Source of the DNA: CADEER01 sp965216585
GTDB lineage: Bacteria > Desulfobacterota > Binatia > HRBIN30 > CADEER01
Length of the DNA: 64,000 nucleotides
Assembly: GCA_965216585.1 (NCBI GenBank)
Contig: CBDCGC010000002.1
Span: 248,001 to 312,000 of the forward strand
Reading direction: 5' to 3'
Shown: in pieces, positions 38,418 to 46,692 of the stretch
Layout of the letters: each line of letters begins with the position of its first letter
Position numbering within the stretch: position 1 is the first letter of the stretch
The notes under the pieces: generated by a model
What the model was told of the DNA's origin: nothing
Databases searched by the model: none
The model's input: the letters and a program-made list of their open reading frames with translations, nothing else
Position numbers and translations under genes: made by a program

Positions 38418-39875
38418 TCAAGTACCGCAAAACGTTGCGCGTACTTCCTCTTCGGGCCGCGGCGCTGCCTCGTATTCCGCGTGCTCTGCGCTTTCCTCGT
38501 AGGGGTACTCGAGGGCCGCGTGCAGTCTTTGAAACGGTTCGAAATCATTGTCTCTTGCGGCGGCAATCGCGGCTTCTATGCGGTGGTTGCGGGGGATGCG
38601 CACCGGATTGCTGGCGCGCATGAGATCCACCGCCGCGCCATTGTCGCTGCGCTCGGCCAGGTGGGTCCGCCAATCGGCGAGCCAGGTGCTTGCGGCGTCG
38701 GCGTCGGCGAACTCGCAAGCGAAGCGATCGGCATTGCCCTCGAGTGCATCGGCGAGGCGGCGAAAGGCACGGGTGAAATCGACTCCGTTGCGATGCATGA
38801 GTTGGAGCAGGGACTCGACCAGGGTGCGTGTTTCGCCGTCGCCGTCGGCGACACCGATCTTGGCGGCGAAGCGCGCCTGTAGCGCCGACTGGAAGTGTTG
38901 GGGAAAGGTGGCGAGGGCGGCACGTGCGGTGGCGACGGCCTCCGTTTCATCGCCGGCCAGCAGCGGCAGCAGAGCATCGGCCAGTCGCGCCAGGTTCCAC
39001 TGCGCGACGGCGGGTTGGTTGTTGAACGCGTAGCGCCCGGCGTGGTCGATGGAGCTGAACACCTTGGCCGGGTCGTAGCGGTCGAGAAAGGCGCAGGGGC
39101 CGTAGTCGAGTGTTTCCCCGGAAATGGCGGCGTTGTCGGTGTTCATGACGCCGTGGATGAAACCGAAGCTCATCCAGGTCGCAACCAACTCGGCCTGGCG
39201 TGAGATGACGCCGGCGTAGAGCGAGAGAGCCGGGTCGTCGGCATCGCCGGCGGTGGGGTCGAGACGCTGTACGGTATAGTCGAGGAGCCGGTGCAAGCCG
39301 TCGAGGTCGCGGCGGGCGCGAAAGTACTCGAAGGTGCCGATGCGGATGTGGGAGAGCGCCACGCGGGTCAGAATGCCGCCGGGTTGCGGGTCTTCGCGGT
39401 AGACGATGTCGCCGGTCGCAACCGCCGCCAGGGCGCGCGTCGTCGGCACGCCGAGAGCGTGCATCGCCTCGCAGACGAGATACTCGCGCAGCACTGGGCC
39501 GAGAGCCGAACGGCCGTCGCCGCGCCGCGAGAACGGCGTCGGCCCGGAGCCTTTGAGTTGAACGTCACGGCGAACACCGTCGCGGCCGACGATCTCTCCA
39601 AGAAGAAGTGCACGGCCGTCGCCGAGAGTGGGAGAAAAGCCGCCAAACTGGTGTCCGGAGTAGGCCATGGCAATCGGTTCGGCGCCGGCGGGCAGGGTGT
39701 TGCCGGCGAACCACCCCACGGCCTCGGTGCGATCGAGTGCATCGGCGTCGAGGCCCAGTAGACGCGCCAGGTCGGCGTTGAGTGCGATCATCCTCGGCGC
39801 CGCGACCGGCGTCGGCTCGACCCGAGCGTGAAACCCATCGGGAAGACTGGCGTAGCTGTTGTCGAAGGCGAACAT
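38418..39875 (-). CDS. selO: Protein adenylyltransferase SelO (YdiU family)
   Basis: 485 aa, full length. Pseudokinase-fold enzyme that AMPylates redox proteins. Family motifs: FDNSYASLP at the N-terminus, AYSGHQFGGFSPTLGDGRALLLGE, DVQLKGSGPTPFSRRGDGR, REYLVCEAMHALGVPTTRAL, GFIHGVMNTDNAAISGETLDYGPCAFLD and NQPAVAQWNLARLA. The C-terminus ends ...TFCGT; the Cys three from the end corresponds to the selenocysteine of eukaryotic SelO. The minus-strand start at 39875 is divergent from the lipoprotein at 40053. Confidence 0.94.
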   Translation of the reverse strand: MFAFDNSYASLPDGFHARVEPTPVAAPRMIALNADLARLLGLDADALDRTEAVGWFAGNTLPAGAEPIAMAYSGHQFGGFSPTLGDGRALLLGEIVGRDGVRRDVQLKGSGPTPFSRRGDGRSALGPVLREYLVCEAMHALGVPTTRALAAVATGDIVYREDPQPGGILTRVALSHIRIGTFEYFRARRDLDGLHRLLDYTVQRLDPTAGDADDPALSLYAGVISRQAELVATWMSFGFIHGVMNTDNAAISGETLDYGPCAFLDRYDPAKVFSSIDHAGRYAFNNQPAVAQWNLARLADALLPLLAGDETEAVATARAALATFPQHFQSALQARFAAKIGVADGDGETRTLVESLLQLMHRNGVDFTRAFRRLADALEGNADRFACEFADADAASTWLADWRTHLAERSDNGAAVDLMRASNPVRIPRNHRIEAAIAAARDNDFEPFQRLHAALEYPYEESAEHAEYEAAPRPEEEVRATFCGT

Positions 39876-40052
39876 CGATCTGCGAGCTTAGTGGTTACCA
39901 CCGCTCGAGAACAGGGCAGTGCCCAAGGGGAGTGCCCAAGTACTCGAAAGCGCGAGAAAGCCCCGGTGGGCCGTCTTGACGGGCCGTTTGCCGGCGCGCT
40001 AGATGATAACAGCGTTCCTCCACTACGGGAGGCGCCCAGGAAGGGGACGTGG

Positions 40053-41201
40053 ATGAAACTCAGCCGTTTGGCGATGTGTGTGCTTTTCGTGTTGGCGTTT
40101 GGCTGCGGAGACGATGACGACGGTGGTGCGCTGGGGATGACGGTCAGGCCCGGCGAATCGATCCAGGCAGCCGTCGACGCTGCGATGCCCGGTGACACGG
40201 TCCGGGTGATGCCGGGTGACTATACCGAGCCGCACGGCGAACGGGCGGCCGTCCGTATCACCAAGCCCCTCCAGTTGATCGCAATGAGCTCGGCGGGCCA
40301 GAAGGTTCGCATCCTGCCGGGGCCGGGGCAGACGAGCGGCATTCTCGTCGAGCCGGAGAACTTTGGCGACCCAGACGTCGACGGTGTCGAGATCCGGGGT
40401 TTTACGGTCGAGGGGTTTGAGGACAACGGTATCTGGCTGCGCTTCGTCAAGAACTTCACCATCGAGGACAATGAGTCCATCGACAATCTGGAGAACGGAA
40501 TCTGGCCGACCCTCTCGGCAGATGGGTTGGTGAAGAACAACCTTTCGTACGGCTCTCTCGACAGCGCGCTGTGGATCGAAGCTTCGGAAAACGTTCGCGT
40601 CGTCGGCAACGAGCTGCACAGCAGCCCGACCGGTCTCGAGATCACCGTGTCCTACGAGGTTACCGCCGAACAGAACGACATCCACGACAACACCGTCGGA
40701 GTCGGTCTCTACCATCCTTCATCGGCCGGTTTACCGCCTCTCCAGCCCTTGGAGAGAAACGGTTTCTGGCACATCATCGACAACGACATCTACAACAACA
40801 ACGCTGAGAATACGGCTCCCGAGGGGTCGATCGTCGCCGAGTTGCCACCCGGTATCGGCATTTTGATGACCGGCGTCGACAACATCGACATCGAGAACAA
40901 CCGCATCGAGAACAACGACTTCCTCGGCATCGCCATGGTCGACTACTGCGTCGTCGTCGACGGCACTCGCGCCGACTGCGACGATAATCCACCCGAGGTG
41001 ACCGATGTCAGGCCGGAGAACAATCGGGTCGTTGGCAACACCCTGGTCGACAATCACGGCGACCCGCCGCCGGGGCCATTCCAGGAAGCGGCGGCGGATA
41101 TCCTCGAGCTCGGTGGTGCGAACAACTGCTTCAGCGACAACGTCATCAACAATGCGACACTGCCGGTGCTGACGATCCCCGGGGAACTGCCGCCGTGCTA
41201 G
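40053..41201 (+). CDS. Lipoprotein with right-handed parallel beta-helix (NosD/pectate-lyase-like fold)
   Basis: 382 aa from ATG 40053 (AGGAAGGGG upstream). Signal peptide and lipobox LAFGC give a lipidated Cys at residue 18, followed by an acidic GDDDDGG spacer. The body shows beta-helix periodicity with Asn/Asp ladders: VRPGESIQAAVDAAMPGDTV, NFTIEDNESIDN, NVRVVGNELHSSP, DNIDIENNRIENNDFLG and NRVVGNTLVDNHG. This is the periplasmic copper-binding (NosD)/carbohydrate-binding type of repeat. No catalytic site was identified. Not linked to nos genes. Confidence 0.8.
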   Translation: MKLSRLAMCVLFVLAFGCGDDDDGGALGMTVRPGESIQAAVDAAMPGDTVRVMPGDYTEPHGERAAVRITKPLQLIAMSSAGQKVRILPGPGQTSGILVEPENFGDPDVDGVEIRGFTVEGFEDNGIWLRFVKNFTIEDNESIDNLENGIWPTLSADGLVKNNLSYGSLDSALWIEASENVRVVGNELHSSPTGLEITVSYEVTAEQNDIHDNTVGVGLYHPSSAGLPPLQPLERNGFWHIIDNDIYNNNAENTAPEGSIVAELPPGIGILMTGVDNIDIENNRIENNDFLGIAMVDYCVVVDGTRADCDDNPPEVTDVRPENNRVVGNTLVDNHGDPPPGPFQEAAADILELGGANNCFSDNVINNATLPVLTIPGELPPC

Positions 41202-41283
41202 CGGTCTGAATCCAGACCCCCGTAGCCGATCTATTGCCTGCGCCTGCGTCCGTGCTTACGAGCGCGGGCGCGCGGCCAGGCTA

Positions 41284-41356
41284 TTCAGCCGAGCGCCAGC
41301 CGAGGGCTGAAGCCCACGGCTGAGGGGGGAAAGCCCGGTGAACCAGGCTGAGACGG
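41284..41356. repeat. REP-like two-hairpin element, copy 2
   Basis: About 73 bp, same orientation and near-identical sequence to 38224-38297. Hairpin A is fully conserved. Hairpin B has one change in the right arm (A for G). It lies between the beta-helix lipoprotein and the convergent dockerin-like gene. The two copies are about 3.06 kb apart and bracket selO plus the lipoprotein. Confidence 0.85.
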
Positions 41357-41374
41357 TTCGATCGCGGAGGGGGT

Positions 41375-42010
41375 TTAGTTCGAGGGGCAACCGCGCAGGG
41401 CGCGGCCGACGGCCTGGATCAGCTCGTTGATGCCGACCTCACCGTCGCCGTTGCTGTCCGCCAACGCGCACTCTTCCGTCGTCCCGTTGCCTAGGGCGAT
41501 GCGCACCGCGACGATGAGTTCGTTGATGCCGACACTACCGTTGCCGTCGCAGTCGCCGTGGCAGGGGCCGGGAACGATGGTCGGCGTCGCCTTGCGAGTA
41601 TGGGTCGGTGTCGGCGTCCCGGCCACCGTGGCGGTGTCGGTCGGCATCGGAATCGGTGTGTGTGTCGGGGGTTGCGTCGCCGTCGCAACCGGCGTCGAAA
41701 GCGGTCCATCGCCGGCGTCTCCGGGGAAGGTCAGGTTCATGATCTCACTCAAGTTGTCGGCGCCGTCGTCATCCGAGTCGAGCGGCTCGATGGAGGAGAA
41801 TTGCCTGCCGGCCAGGTTGTAGTCCGTGCCGTAGGGGTTACGCCGTGGCGGGTTGGTGTGGCAGACGCTACAACTCTCCAGCCTGGTGCCGACGACGGCG
41901 GGGTATTCTTCGGTGAACAATCCCAGGAACTCGGGCTTGGCGCTCGCCGCCGTCGCGCTCAGCGCCAGAGCGAGTGCCAGTGAGGTCCGGACGGTCGTCG
42001 GTGTATGCAT
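41375..42010 (-). CDS. Secreted protein with a c-type haem motif, Thr/Pro linker and C-terminal dockerin-like EF-hand pair
   Basis: 211 aa. Signal peptide 1-25 (ends TAASA). A CSVCH haem-attachment motif near residues 47-51. An acidic DSDDDGADNLSEIMN TSP3-like segment near 77-92. A Thr/Pro-rich linker (about 105-147). Then two EF-hand-like repeats with the dockerin pattern: CDGNGSVGINELIVAV (about 155-170) and DSNGDGEVGINELIQAV (about 187-203). Dockerin-like pairs bind Ca2+ and could dock to a cohesin-type partner. No cohesin is in the window. The haem motif suggests a small cytochrome or a structural haem site. Confidence 0.75.
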   Translation of the reverse strand: MHTPTTVRTSLALALALSATAASAKPEFLGLFTEEYPAVVGTRLESCSVCHTNPPRRNPYGTDYNLAGRQFSSIEPLDSDDDGADNLSEIMNLTFPGDAGDGPLSTPVATATQPPTHTPIPMPTDTATVAGTPTPTHTRKATPTIVPGPCHGDCDGNGSVGINELIVAVRIALGNGTTEECALADSNGDGEVGINELIQAVGRALRGCPSN

Positions 42011-42094
42011 CTTCGCTGCTCTCCCTGTAGTTGCCGCGGGTTTCGCTCACCTATACACGCGGTCGTATAGGCCGCCAAGTGGAGGAAATTGAGA

Positions 42095-43228
42095 TCAAAG
42101 CAGCGCCACGGCTTCGATTTCGACGGCTAGCTCGGCCCGGCACACGTCGGCGCGAACGCGTATGAGCGGTAGCTCCTCGAGGCCGAGCAGGCGCGCGACG
42201 TCGTCGTAAACGGCGAGCATCTCGTCGTTCTTGTAGAAGAGAGTCCCGCAGGCGATGTCGCGCAGCCCGCCGCCCTGCTCGTCGAGAAGAGCCGCAATAC
42301 TGAGAAGCGTTTCCACTGCCTGCCCCTGGTAGTCTTCGGGGTGTGCCGTTTTCCCGTTCCGATCGATGCTCGCTGTACCCGACACGAAGACAGTCTGGCG
42401 ATTTTCGATGCTCACCGACATCGCTCTTGAGAATCCAGAGCCATAGGCGAAGGCCCTGCCTTGCCGCCGGCTGCCGAGGATCGGGTGGATGCGAAGTTCG
42501 GAGCTCTCACTGGCGCGGATGCTGAGCAAGTCCATGACGCACTCTTCGTTCTTGCTGCTACAGCCCTGGATGGCGGTGCTGGCGGGAAACGGCCGTCCGT
42601 CCTGGCGCCCGTCGATGCCGTGACGGGTGTGGAAGTCGGTGCGCACGCGGTTGAAGTCGTCGTACCAGTCGAGAATGCGGCGCACGTAGATCCAGGTTCG
42701 CACGACGTCGGTGTAGGCGTGACCGTGGGTCTGCAGGGTCGTCGCGGCCCGGTCGAACATCCGCGATGCCTCGTCCGCGGCGCCAGTCGGGGCATCGCCT
42801 TCGGCCTGGCCTGCAAGGCAGGGCAGGTAGAGAATTTCGAAACCGGCCCCGCGGAAAACCCGCCCCGCACTCGGGCCGGCGAGTGAGGTGACGGTTGTTG
42901 CTTTTCCGGACTGTGTGGCAACTCCCCACAAGTGCAGACCGGCGAAGCTGTCGTTGGTGCCCGGGTGGCCGTCGACGTAGGTGCACGGGAGCCTCGGGTC
43001 GAGACCAACCGCGGTGAAAGCGCTACTGCGCGCCGCCAGGATGCCCTCGCGTTCGCCCAGCGGTGCGTAGATCTTCTCCTGGATCGGTTCGATCCCCAGC
43101 TTGCGGATCGCCTCGCACATTTCCCGGTAGAGCTCTGCAGCCTCGGCGGCAGCCGGCTGGGCGCCCGATGCCGGCAGCGTCAGGTAGGTTTCGGCAAAGG
43201 TCTCTCGATCGATGCTGCGAACGTACAT
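42095..43228 (-). CDS. Tandem RidA-fold protein, FkbO/Hyg5/XanB2 chorismatase-like
   Basis: 377 aa from ATG 43228 (GGAG six bases upstream); ATG 43240 and a longer frame to 43318 are alternatives. The C-terminal half ends with RVRADVCRAELAVEIEAVAL, matching the CR.EL.VEIEG end of chorismatases, in which the Glu is catalytic. VFVSGTASI, FSRAM and PASTAIQG also align with that family. The region corresponding to the N.Y and GR...A substrate site reads TWIYVRRILDWYDDFNRVRTD and differs. It may therefore hydrolyse chorismate (to 3-hydroxybenzoate or a dihydroxycyclohexadiene acid) or be a related RidA-like enzyme. No aryl-polyene or macrolide genes adjoin it. Confidence 0.6.
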   Translation of the reverse strand: MYVRSIDRETFAETYLTLPASGAQPAAAEAAELYREMCEAIRKLGIEPIQEKIYAPLGEREGILAARSSAFTAVGLDPRLPCTYVDGHPGTNDSFAGLHLWGVATQSGKATTVTSLAGPSAGRVFRGAGFEILYLPCLAGQAEGDAPTGAADEASRMFDRAATTLQTHGHAYTDVVRTWIYVRRILDWYDDFNRVRTDFHTRHGIDGRQDGRPFPASTAIQGCSSKNEECVMDLLSIRASESSELRIHPILGSRRQGRAFAYGSGFSRAMSVSIENRQTVFVSGTASIDRNGKTAHPEDYQGQAVETLLSIAALLDEQGGGLRDIACGTLFYKNDEMLAVYDDVARLLGLEELPLIRVRADVCRAELAVEIEAVALL

Positions 43229-43404
43229 CCCGCACTCCATCGGCCCGCACGGGCCACACCGCCTGCGCTGCAGAGGGTGTACCGGAAGAATCCGCAAGCG
43301 ATCGCGGTTTCCTTCCACTAAAGGAATCTACAGGGCGCGAGGCGAGAATCCAGCCCGCCCTGCAGTGTCCGTCGCACAGGGGATCTAGCGTGCTGCTGAT
43401 GGGT

Positions 43405-43431
43405 GGGGGGCAGCCGCGGTGGCCGCCCCCC
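43405..43431 (-). terminator. GC-rich terminator hairpin
   Basis: A 7-bp GGGGGGC/GCCCCCC stem, one mismatch, then a further 3 bp around a 5-nt loop (43405-43431). It lies just past the stop (43458) of the minus-strand copper-protein gene and before the chorismatase-like gene. The rest of 43229-43457 shows no gene. Confidence 0.6.
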
Positions 43432-43457
43432 TACTTGGGTGGGAATCGTGTTTGTCG

Positions 43458-45410
43458 TCAACTGGGCTCGACGAAGAACGCCCCCATCAAGATGAACATC
43501 TCATCTTCCGTCGTAAAGCCGCCGCGCAGGGTGCAGGCGTCGCAGACTCCATCACCGGCGCCGGGGGTCGAATCGCAACTCGCGTCGCGCGCCGCCGGGT
43601 CGTCTGGATCACCACTGCATTCGTCGCCGGCGCGCCCTTCCGTGCAGTGCGTCGGATCGCACGGCCCGGCATTGGTCGGCCGCATCGAGGCGCGCACGAC
43701 CTCGGCCGGATCGCTGTAGCCGTTGTCGTACAAGCTACAATAGGTCAGCGTGCGATCGGGCTGCGAACCTTCCATCGGTTTCGCCGGATCGTAGAGGACG
43801 ATCGTCGGATCGTTGTAGACGAAGTTGGTGTACAAGATGTTCTCTTCCGGCACCCGGAAGGTCGGGCCGGCGAGTGTGTCCTTGACGAAGGTGACGAGCT
43901 CGGCGATCGACACGCTGCCGTCGCGGTTGGGATCGGCGTCGGGGCAGGCGCTGATGTCGGCATCGCCGAGGGCGATGCCGGCGCAGGTGATGAGGTCGTT
44001 GATTCTCAGCACGCCGTCGTCATCGCAGTCGCCGCGCGTCGCCCCTTGCACCGCCTTGCATTCGAAGTCACCGCAAAGGTCGATCTCCATGCCCTCATCC
44101 GGCATCGGTGAGCACGCCTCGCCCGCTCGATCACCTCCCTGGCATTCGTAGCGGCCTTCGAAGACGCGAAAACGCTTGCCGCGCTGGTGCGTGTGCGAGT
44201 TGATCTCGTACAACCGCGTGTTGGGTGGGAAGACGTTGTGATGACAGACCTCGCTGGCCTCGAAGGGCGGCACGCTGACGTTGAAGATCCTGCTCGTGTT
44301 GAAGATCGGAGCGAGGACGAACTTCTGATCTTCCGGCTCGGCGAAGGTGTAGTTCAGCCATGCCTCGATCTTGCCGGCTTTGTCGGAGAGGTTGAACGCG
44401 TGCGAGTTCCAGATGATCAAACCCTTGAGCGGCACCGGGCGAAAGGCGCCCGGCGGAAAGCTCTGCTGGGCCGATGCTTCCTGGATTCCGGAAAAGGGGA
44501 AGCGATTCGTCCCTTGGTCGCGCGGGCCGAATCCTGCGCATACCGGACCGCTCACCGGGTCGCTGGCGCAGAGGGAGCCCTCGCCGCAGAAACCGAGATC
44601 GGTGGCCTGGCAGGACTCTCCGTCCTTTTCTCCGCCGCGGCATCGATAGGGGCCCCACCGCGGATCGTCTGGCGGGACGTCGCCCGTGTAGATGTTGACG
44701 ATCAGGTGGTGGCTGAGCGGATCCTGGCGGATCTGATTGAGATTGTAGAAGAAGGAGTTTCCGCTGCGGGCGCTTTCGGGAACCTGGTTGGTGACGTCGT
44801 AGTAGCTGCTGAAACAGACCTCGTCCTCGGTGTGTGGCGCCAGGGTCCAGCGCGGCATCTGAAGCTGCACGCCCTTGCCGGGCTCGGGCTTCGGTAGCGG
44901 TGCGATTTCGATCGGCTCGGCCGGCGGCAGGCAAGCGTCGAGTAGCTCACCCGTTCCCGGCACCGTGCCGGTGCGCGGCGCACCTTGCTCGATCCACTCG
45001 CGCACGGCCTCCAGCTCGTCCAGGCTCAGTGGCGCGAGGCCGAGTGGCATGCCGCGTAGCGGCGCGTCCCACTCTTCCGGAAGGGTCGCGGCTGCGAGGT
45101 TGAGGAACAACAGACTCTCGTCTTTCTGCCCCGGAACGACTCTCGCCAGATTTGGAATGTCACTCGGTGTCGTCGCCGCGTGGTCGACGAGGTTGTCGTA
45201 CGAAACGTCGGCCGTCAGGTTCAAACCACCGGCAGCGGCAGCTCCGTGGCACTGCTCGCTGGTGCACCCTTTGTTTTCAAAGATGGCGGCCTGGATCAGG
45301 TCGTAGGTACTGTCGAAGGTCTTGTCGCACTCTTGTGCGGGCGCGCTCGAAGCCGTGCTGCACAGTGCGGCGATCGCGATCGCCGCGAGCGCTCGATGGA
45401 CTGAGATCAT
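43458..45410 (-). CDS. Secreted copper type II monooxygenase-like (PHM/DBH fold) protein with internal dockerin-like repeats
   Basis: 650 aa from ATG 45410, which has a strong GGGGAGG site; ATG 45425 is less likely. Signal peptide 1-25. An N-terminal cytochrome-like domain (about 28-150) has a CTSEQCH motif (C-x4-CH rather than CxxCH). The PHM-like core shows copper-ligand candidates: HH in LSHHLIVNIYTGD (about 234), HHN (about 390), HTH in NSHTHQRG (about 405) and the late Met of DEMFILMG (about 637). Between the second domain's strands an insertion (about 455-510) has two EF-hand repeats, CDDDGVLRINDLITCAGIALG and DPNRDGSVSIAELVTFV. Family enzymes hydroxylate C-H bonds using ascorbate and O2. 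The substrate here is unknown. Confidence 0.7.
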   Translation of the reverse strand: MISVHRALAAIAIAALCSTASSAPAQECDKTFDSTYDLIQAAIFENKGCTSEQCHGAAAAGGLNLTADVSYDNLVDHAATTPSDIPNLARVVPGQKDESLLFLNLAAATLPEEWDAPLRGMPLGLAPLSLDELEAVREWIEQGAPRTGTVPGTGELLDACLPPAEPIEIAPLPKPEPGKGVQLQMPRWTLAPHTEDEVCFSSYYDVTNQVPESARSGNSFFYNLNQIRQDPLSHHLIVNIYTGDVPPDDPRWGPYRCRGGEKDGESCQATDLGFCGEGSLCASDPVSGPVCAGFGPRDQGTNRFPFSGIQEASAQQSFPPGAFRPVPLKGLIIWNSHAFNLSDKAGKIEAWLNYTFAEPEDQKFVLAPIFNTSRIFNVSVPPFEASEVCHHNVFPPNTRLYEINSHTHQRGKRFRVFEGRYECQGGDRAGEACSPMPDEGMEIDLCGDFECKAVQGATRGDCDDDGVLRINDLITCAGIALGDADISACPDADPNRDGSVSIAELVTFVKDTLAGPTFRVPEENILYTNFVYNDPTIVLYDPAKPMEGSQPDRTLTYCSLYDNGYSDPAEVVRASMRPTNAGPCDPTHCTEGRAGDECSGDPDDPAARDASCDSTPGAGDGVCDACTLRGGFTTEDEMFILMGAFFVEPS

Positions 45411-45430
45411 GGTTGTCCTCCCCAATTCGA

Positions 45431-46114
45431 TTAGGCTGACTCGGCCGCTGCACGTTGCCCCGTCAAAGCCTTCTGTCCCTTCAGGATGTGTGGCTCCAAG
45501 CGGCGGATCTCAGCGAGGAGCTTGGTTCGAGTTGTCCGGGTGGCGACTGCGAGTAGTGAGACGTCGAGTGAGTAGATGGCGAGTGCTTCGAAACCGGCGG
45601 TGCTGACGAAGCCGCGCGACCAGGCCATCATCGCTTGTAGATAGGTGCGCAGGATATGGCCGCTCAGCACGTCGGGATCGAGGGTGTCGGTCAATTGTCC
45701 GCTTTCGATCGCTTCGCGAATGGCTTCGGCGAAGGCGTCACCGACGAACAACTCAGGACTGCCCGAACCCGGACCGAGCTCGAACGCAGCCAGCAGCACA
45801 GCTCGGTTGGTTTCCGTCTCTTCGCCCAGGCGCCGCGCCGTCGCCGAAACGATCGAGCGCATACGCTTGATCGGCTGGTCGCTGGGTACTTGGGAAACGG
45901 CTGCGCCGAGCTGAGAAAAACGCTTGCGAATCACCGCCCAGACGATCTCGTCGCGAGCACCGCAGGTGCTGTAGATGGTCGCGACCGAAACCTCGGCAGC
46001 CCGCCCCAGCTTGCGCATCGACAAGCCCGCCAGGCCATCGCGAGCGATGATCTGCGCAGCCGAGTCGAGTATGCGCTCGCGCCGTCGCTCGCGGTTGCGG
46101 TCCCAAAGATTCAT
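45431..46114 (-). CDS. TetR-family transcriptional regulator
   Basis: 227 aa from ATG 46114. HTH domain at residues 1-60: RERRRERILDSAAQIIARDGLAGLSMRKLGRAAEVSVATIYSTCGARDEI. The ligand-binding C-terminal domain is variable and contains no diagnostic motif. The stop is 20 bp before the start of the copper-monooxygenase-like gene on the same strand, so it may control that gene. The upstream thioesterase is 71 bp away. A longer frame to 46231 adds a non-homologous leader. Confidence 0.85.
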   Translation of the reverse strand: MNLWDRNRERRRERILDSAAQIIARDGLAGLSMRKLGRAAEVSVATIYSTCGARDEIVWAVIRKRFSQLGAAVSQVPSDQPIKRMRSIVSATARRLGEETETNRAVLLAAFELGPGSGSPELFVGDAFAEAIREAIESGQLTDTLDPDVLSGHILRTYLQAMMAWSRGFVSTAGFEALAIYSLDVSLLAVATRTTRTKLLAEIRRLEPHILKGQKALTGQRAAAESA

Positions 46115-46185
46115 AGCGGCGTGCGAAATCTGGCACAGTGTGCTGAAAGTTGCAAGGAATTCCGGAGCTGATGCGCTCAGGCGGA

Positions 46186-46632
46186 TCAGCGCCTGCGGAT
46201 CTGGTAGCGGCCGCGCGCCTTCGTCACGCATTCGGCATCGGTCGCGATGGTGACGTCGACCTCGAAGTCGGCTTTTCCCACTTCGCGCAAGAGTCGGTCT
46301 ACGCGGTCGATTTCTTCGTCTGAGAGGCGGCCTTCGGCGCTGATCGAGCCCTCTGCCGGCCGTATGAACTCGATCTCAACGGCACGGATGACGACGAAGG
46401 TTTGCCGCAGATCGAAGTTCTGCAGTGCGATCACACCGCCGACTGCCTCAGCGGCGATCCACTGGATGCCCGCGTGTACCGTGCCCACGTGATTGGACGT
46501 CGCTTCGGTCATCGCGACCCGGCAGTGAGCGGCGCCGGGCGCCGTCTCGAGTATCTCGAGGTTGATGTGCTCGTAGATCGGACACGAGGAGCGCATGAAG
46601 CGACGGATGTCTTGCAGAGTCGGATCGGTCAT
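46186..46632 (-). CDS. Hot-dog fold thioesterase-like protein (PaaI/DUF4442 type)
   Basis: 148 aa from ATG 46632. Hot-dog helix segment NHVGTVHAGIQWIAAEAVGG, with a His-x-Gly motif (HAG), and strands such as QTFVVIRAVEIEFIRPAEGSI and DFEVDVTIATDAECVTKARGRYQI. This matches PaaI-like/DUF4442 acyl-CoA thioesterases, though substrate is not predictable. Divergent from the Ddn-like gene with 60 bp between starts, which should hold both promoters. Confidence 0.78.
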   Translation of the reverse strand: MTDPTLQDIRRFMRSSCPIYEHINLEILETAPGAAHCRVAMTEATSNHVGTVHAGIQWIAAEAVGGVIALQNFDLRQTFVVIRAVEIEFIRPAEGSISAEGRLSDEEIDRVDRLLREVGKADFEVDVTIATDAECVTKARGRYQIRRR

Positions 46633-46692
46633 GTCCTTGCTTTGCACGCTGCTTCGACGGAATCTATTGCCGAGAGACGCCGGGACGGGGTG

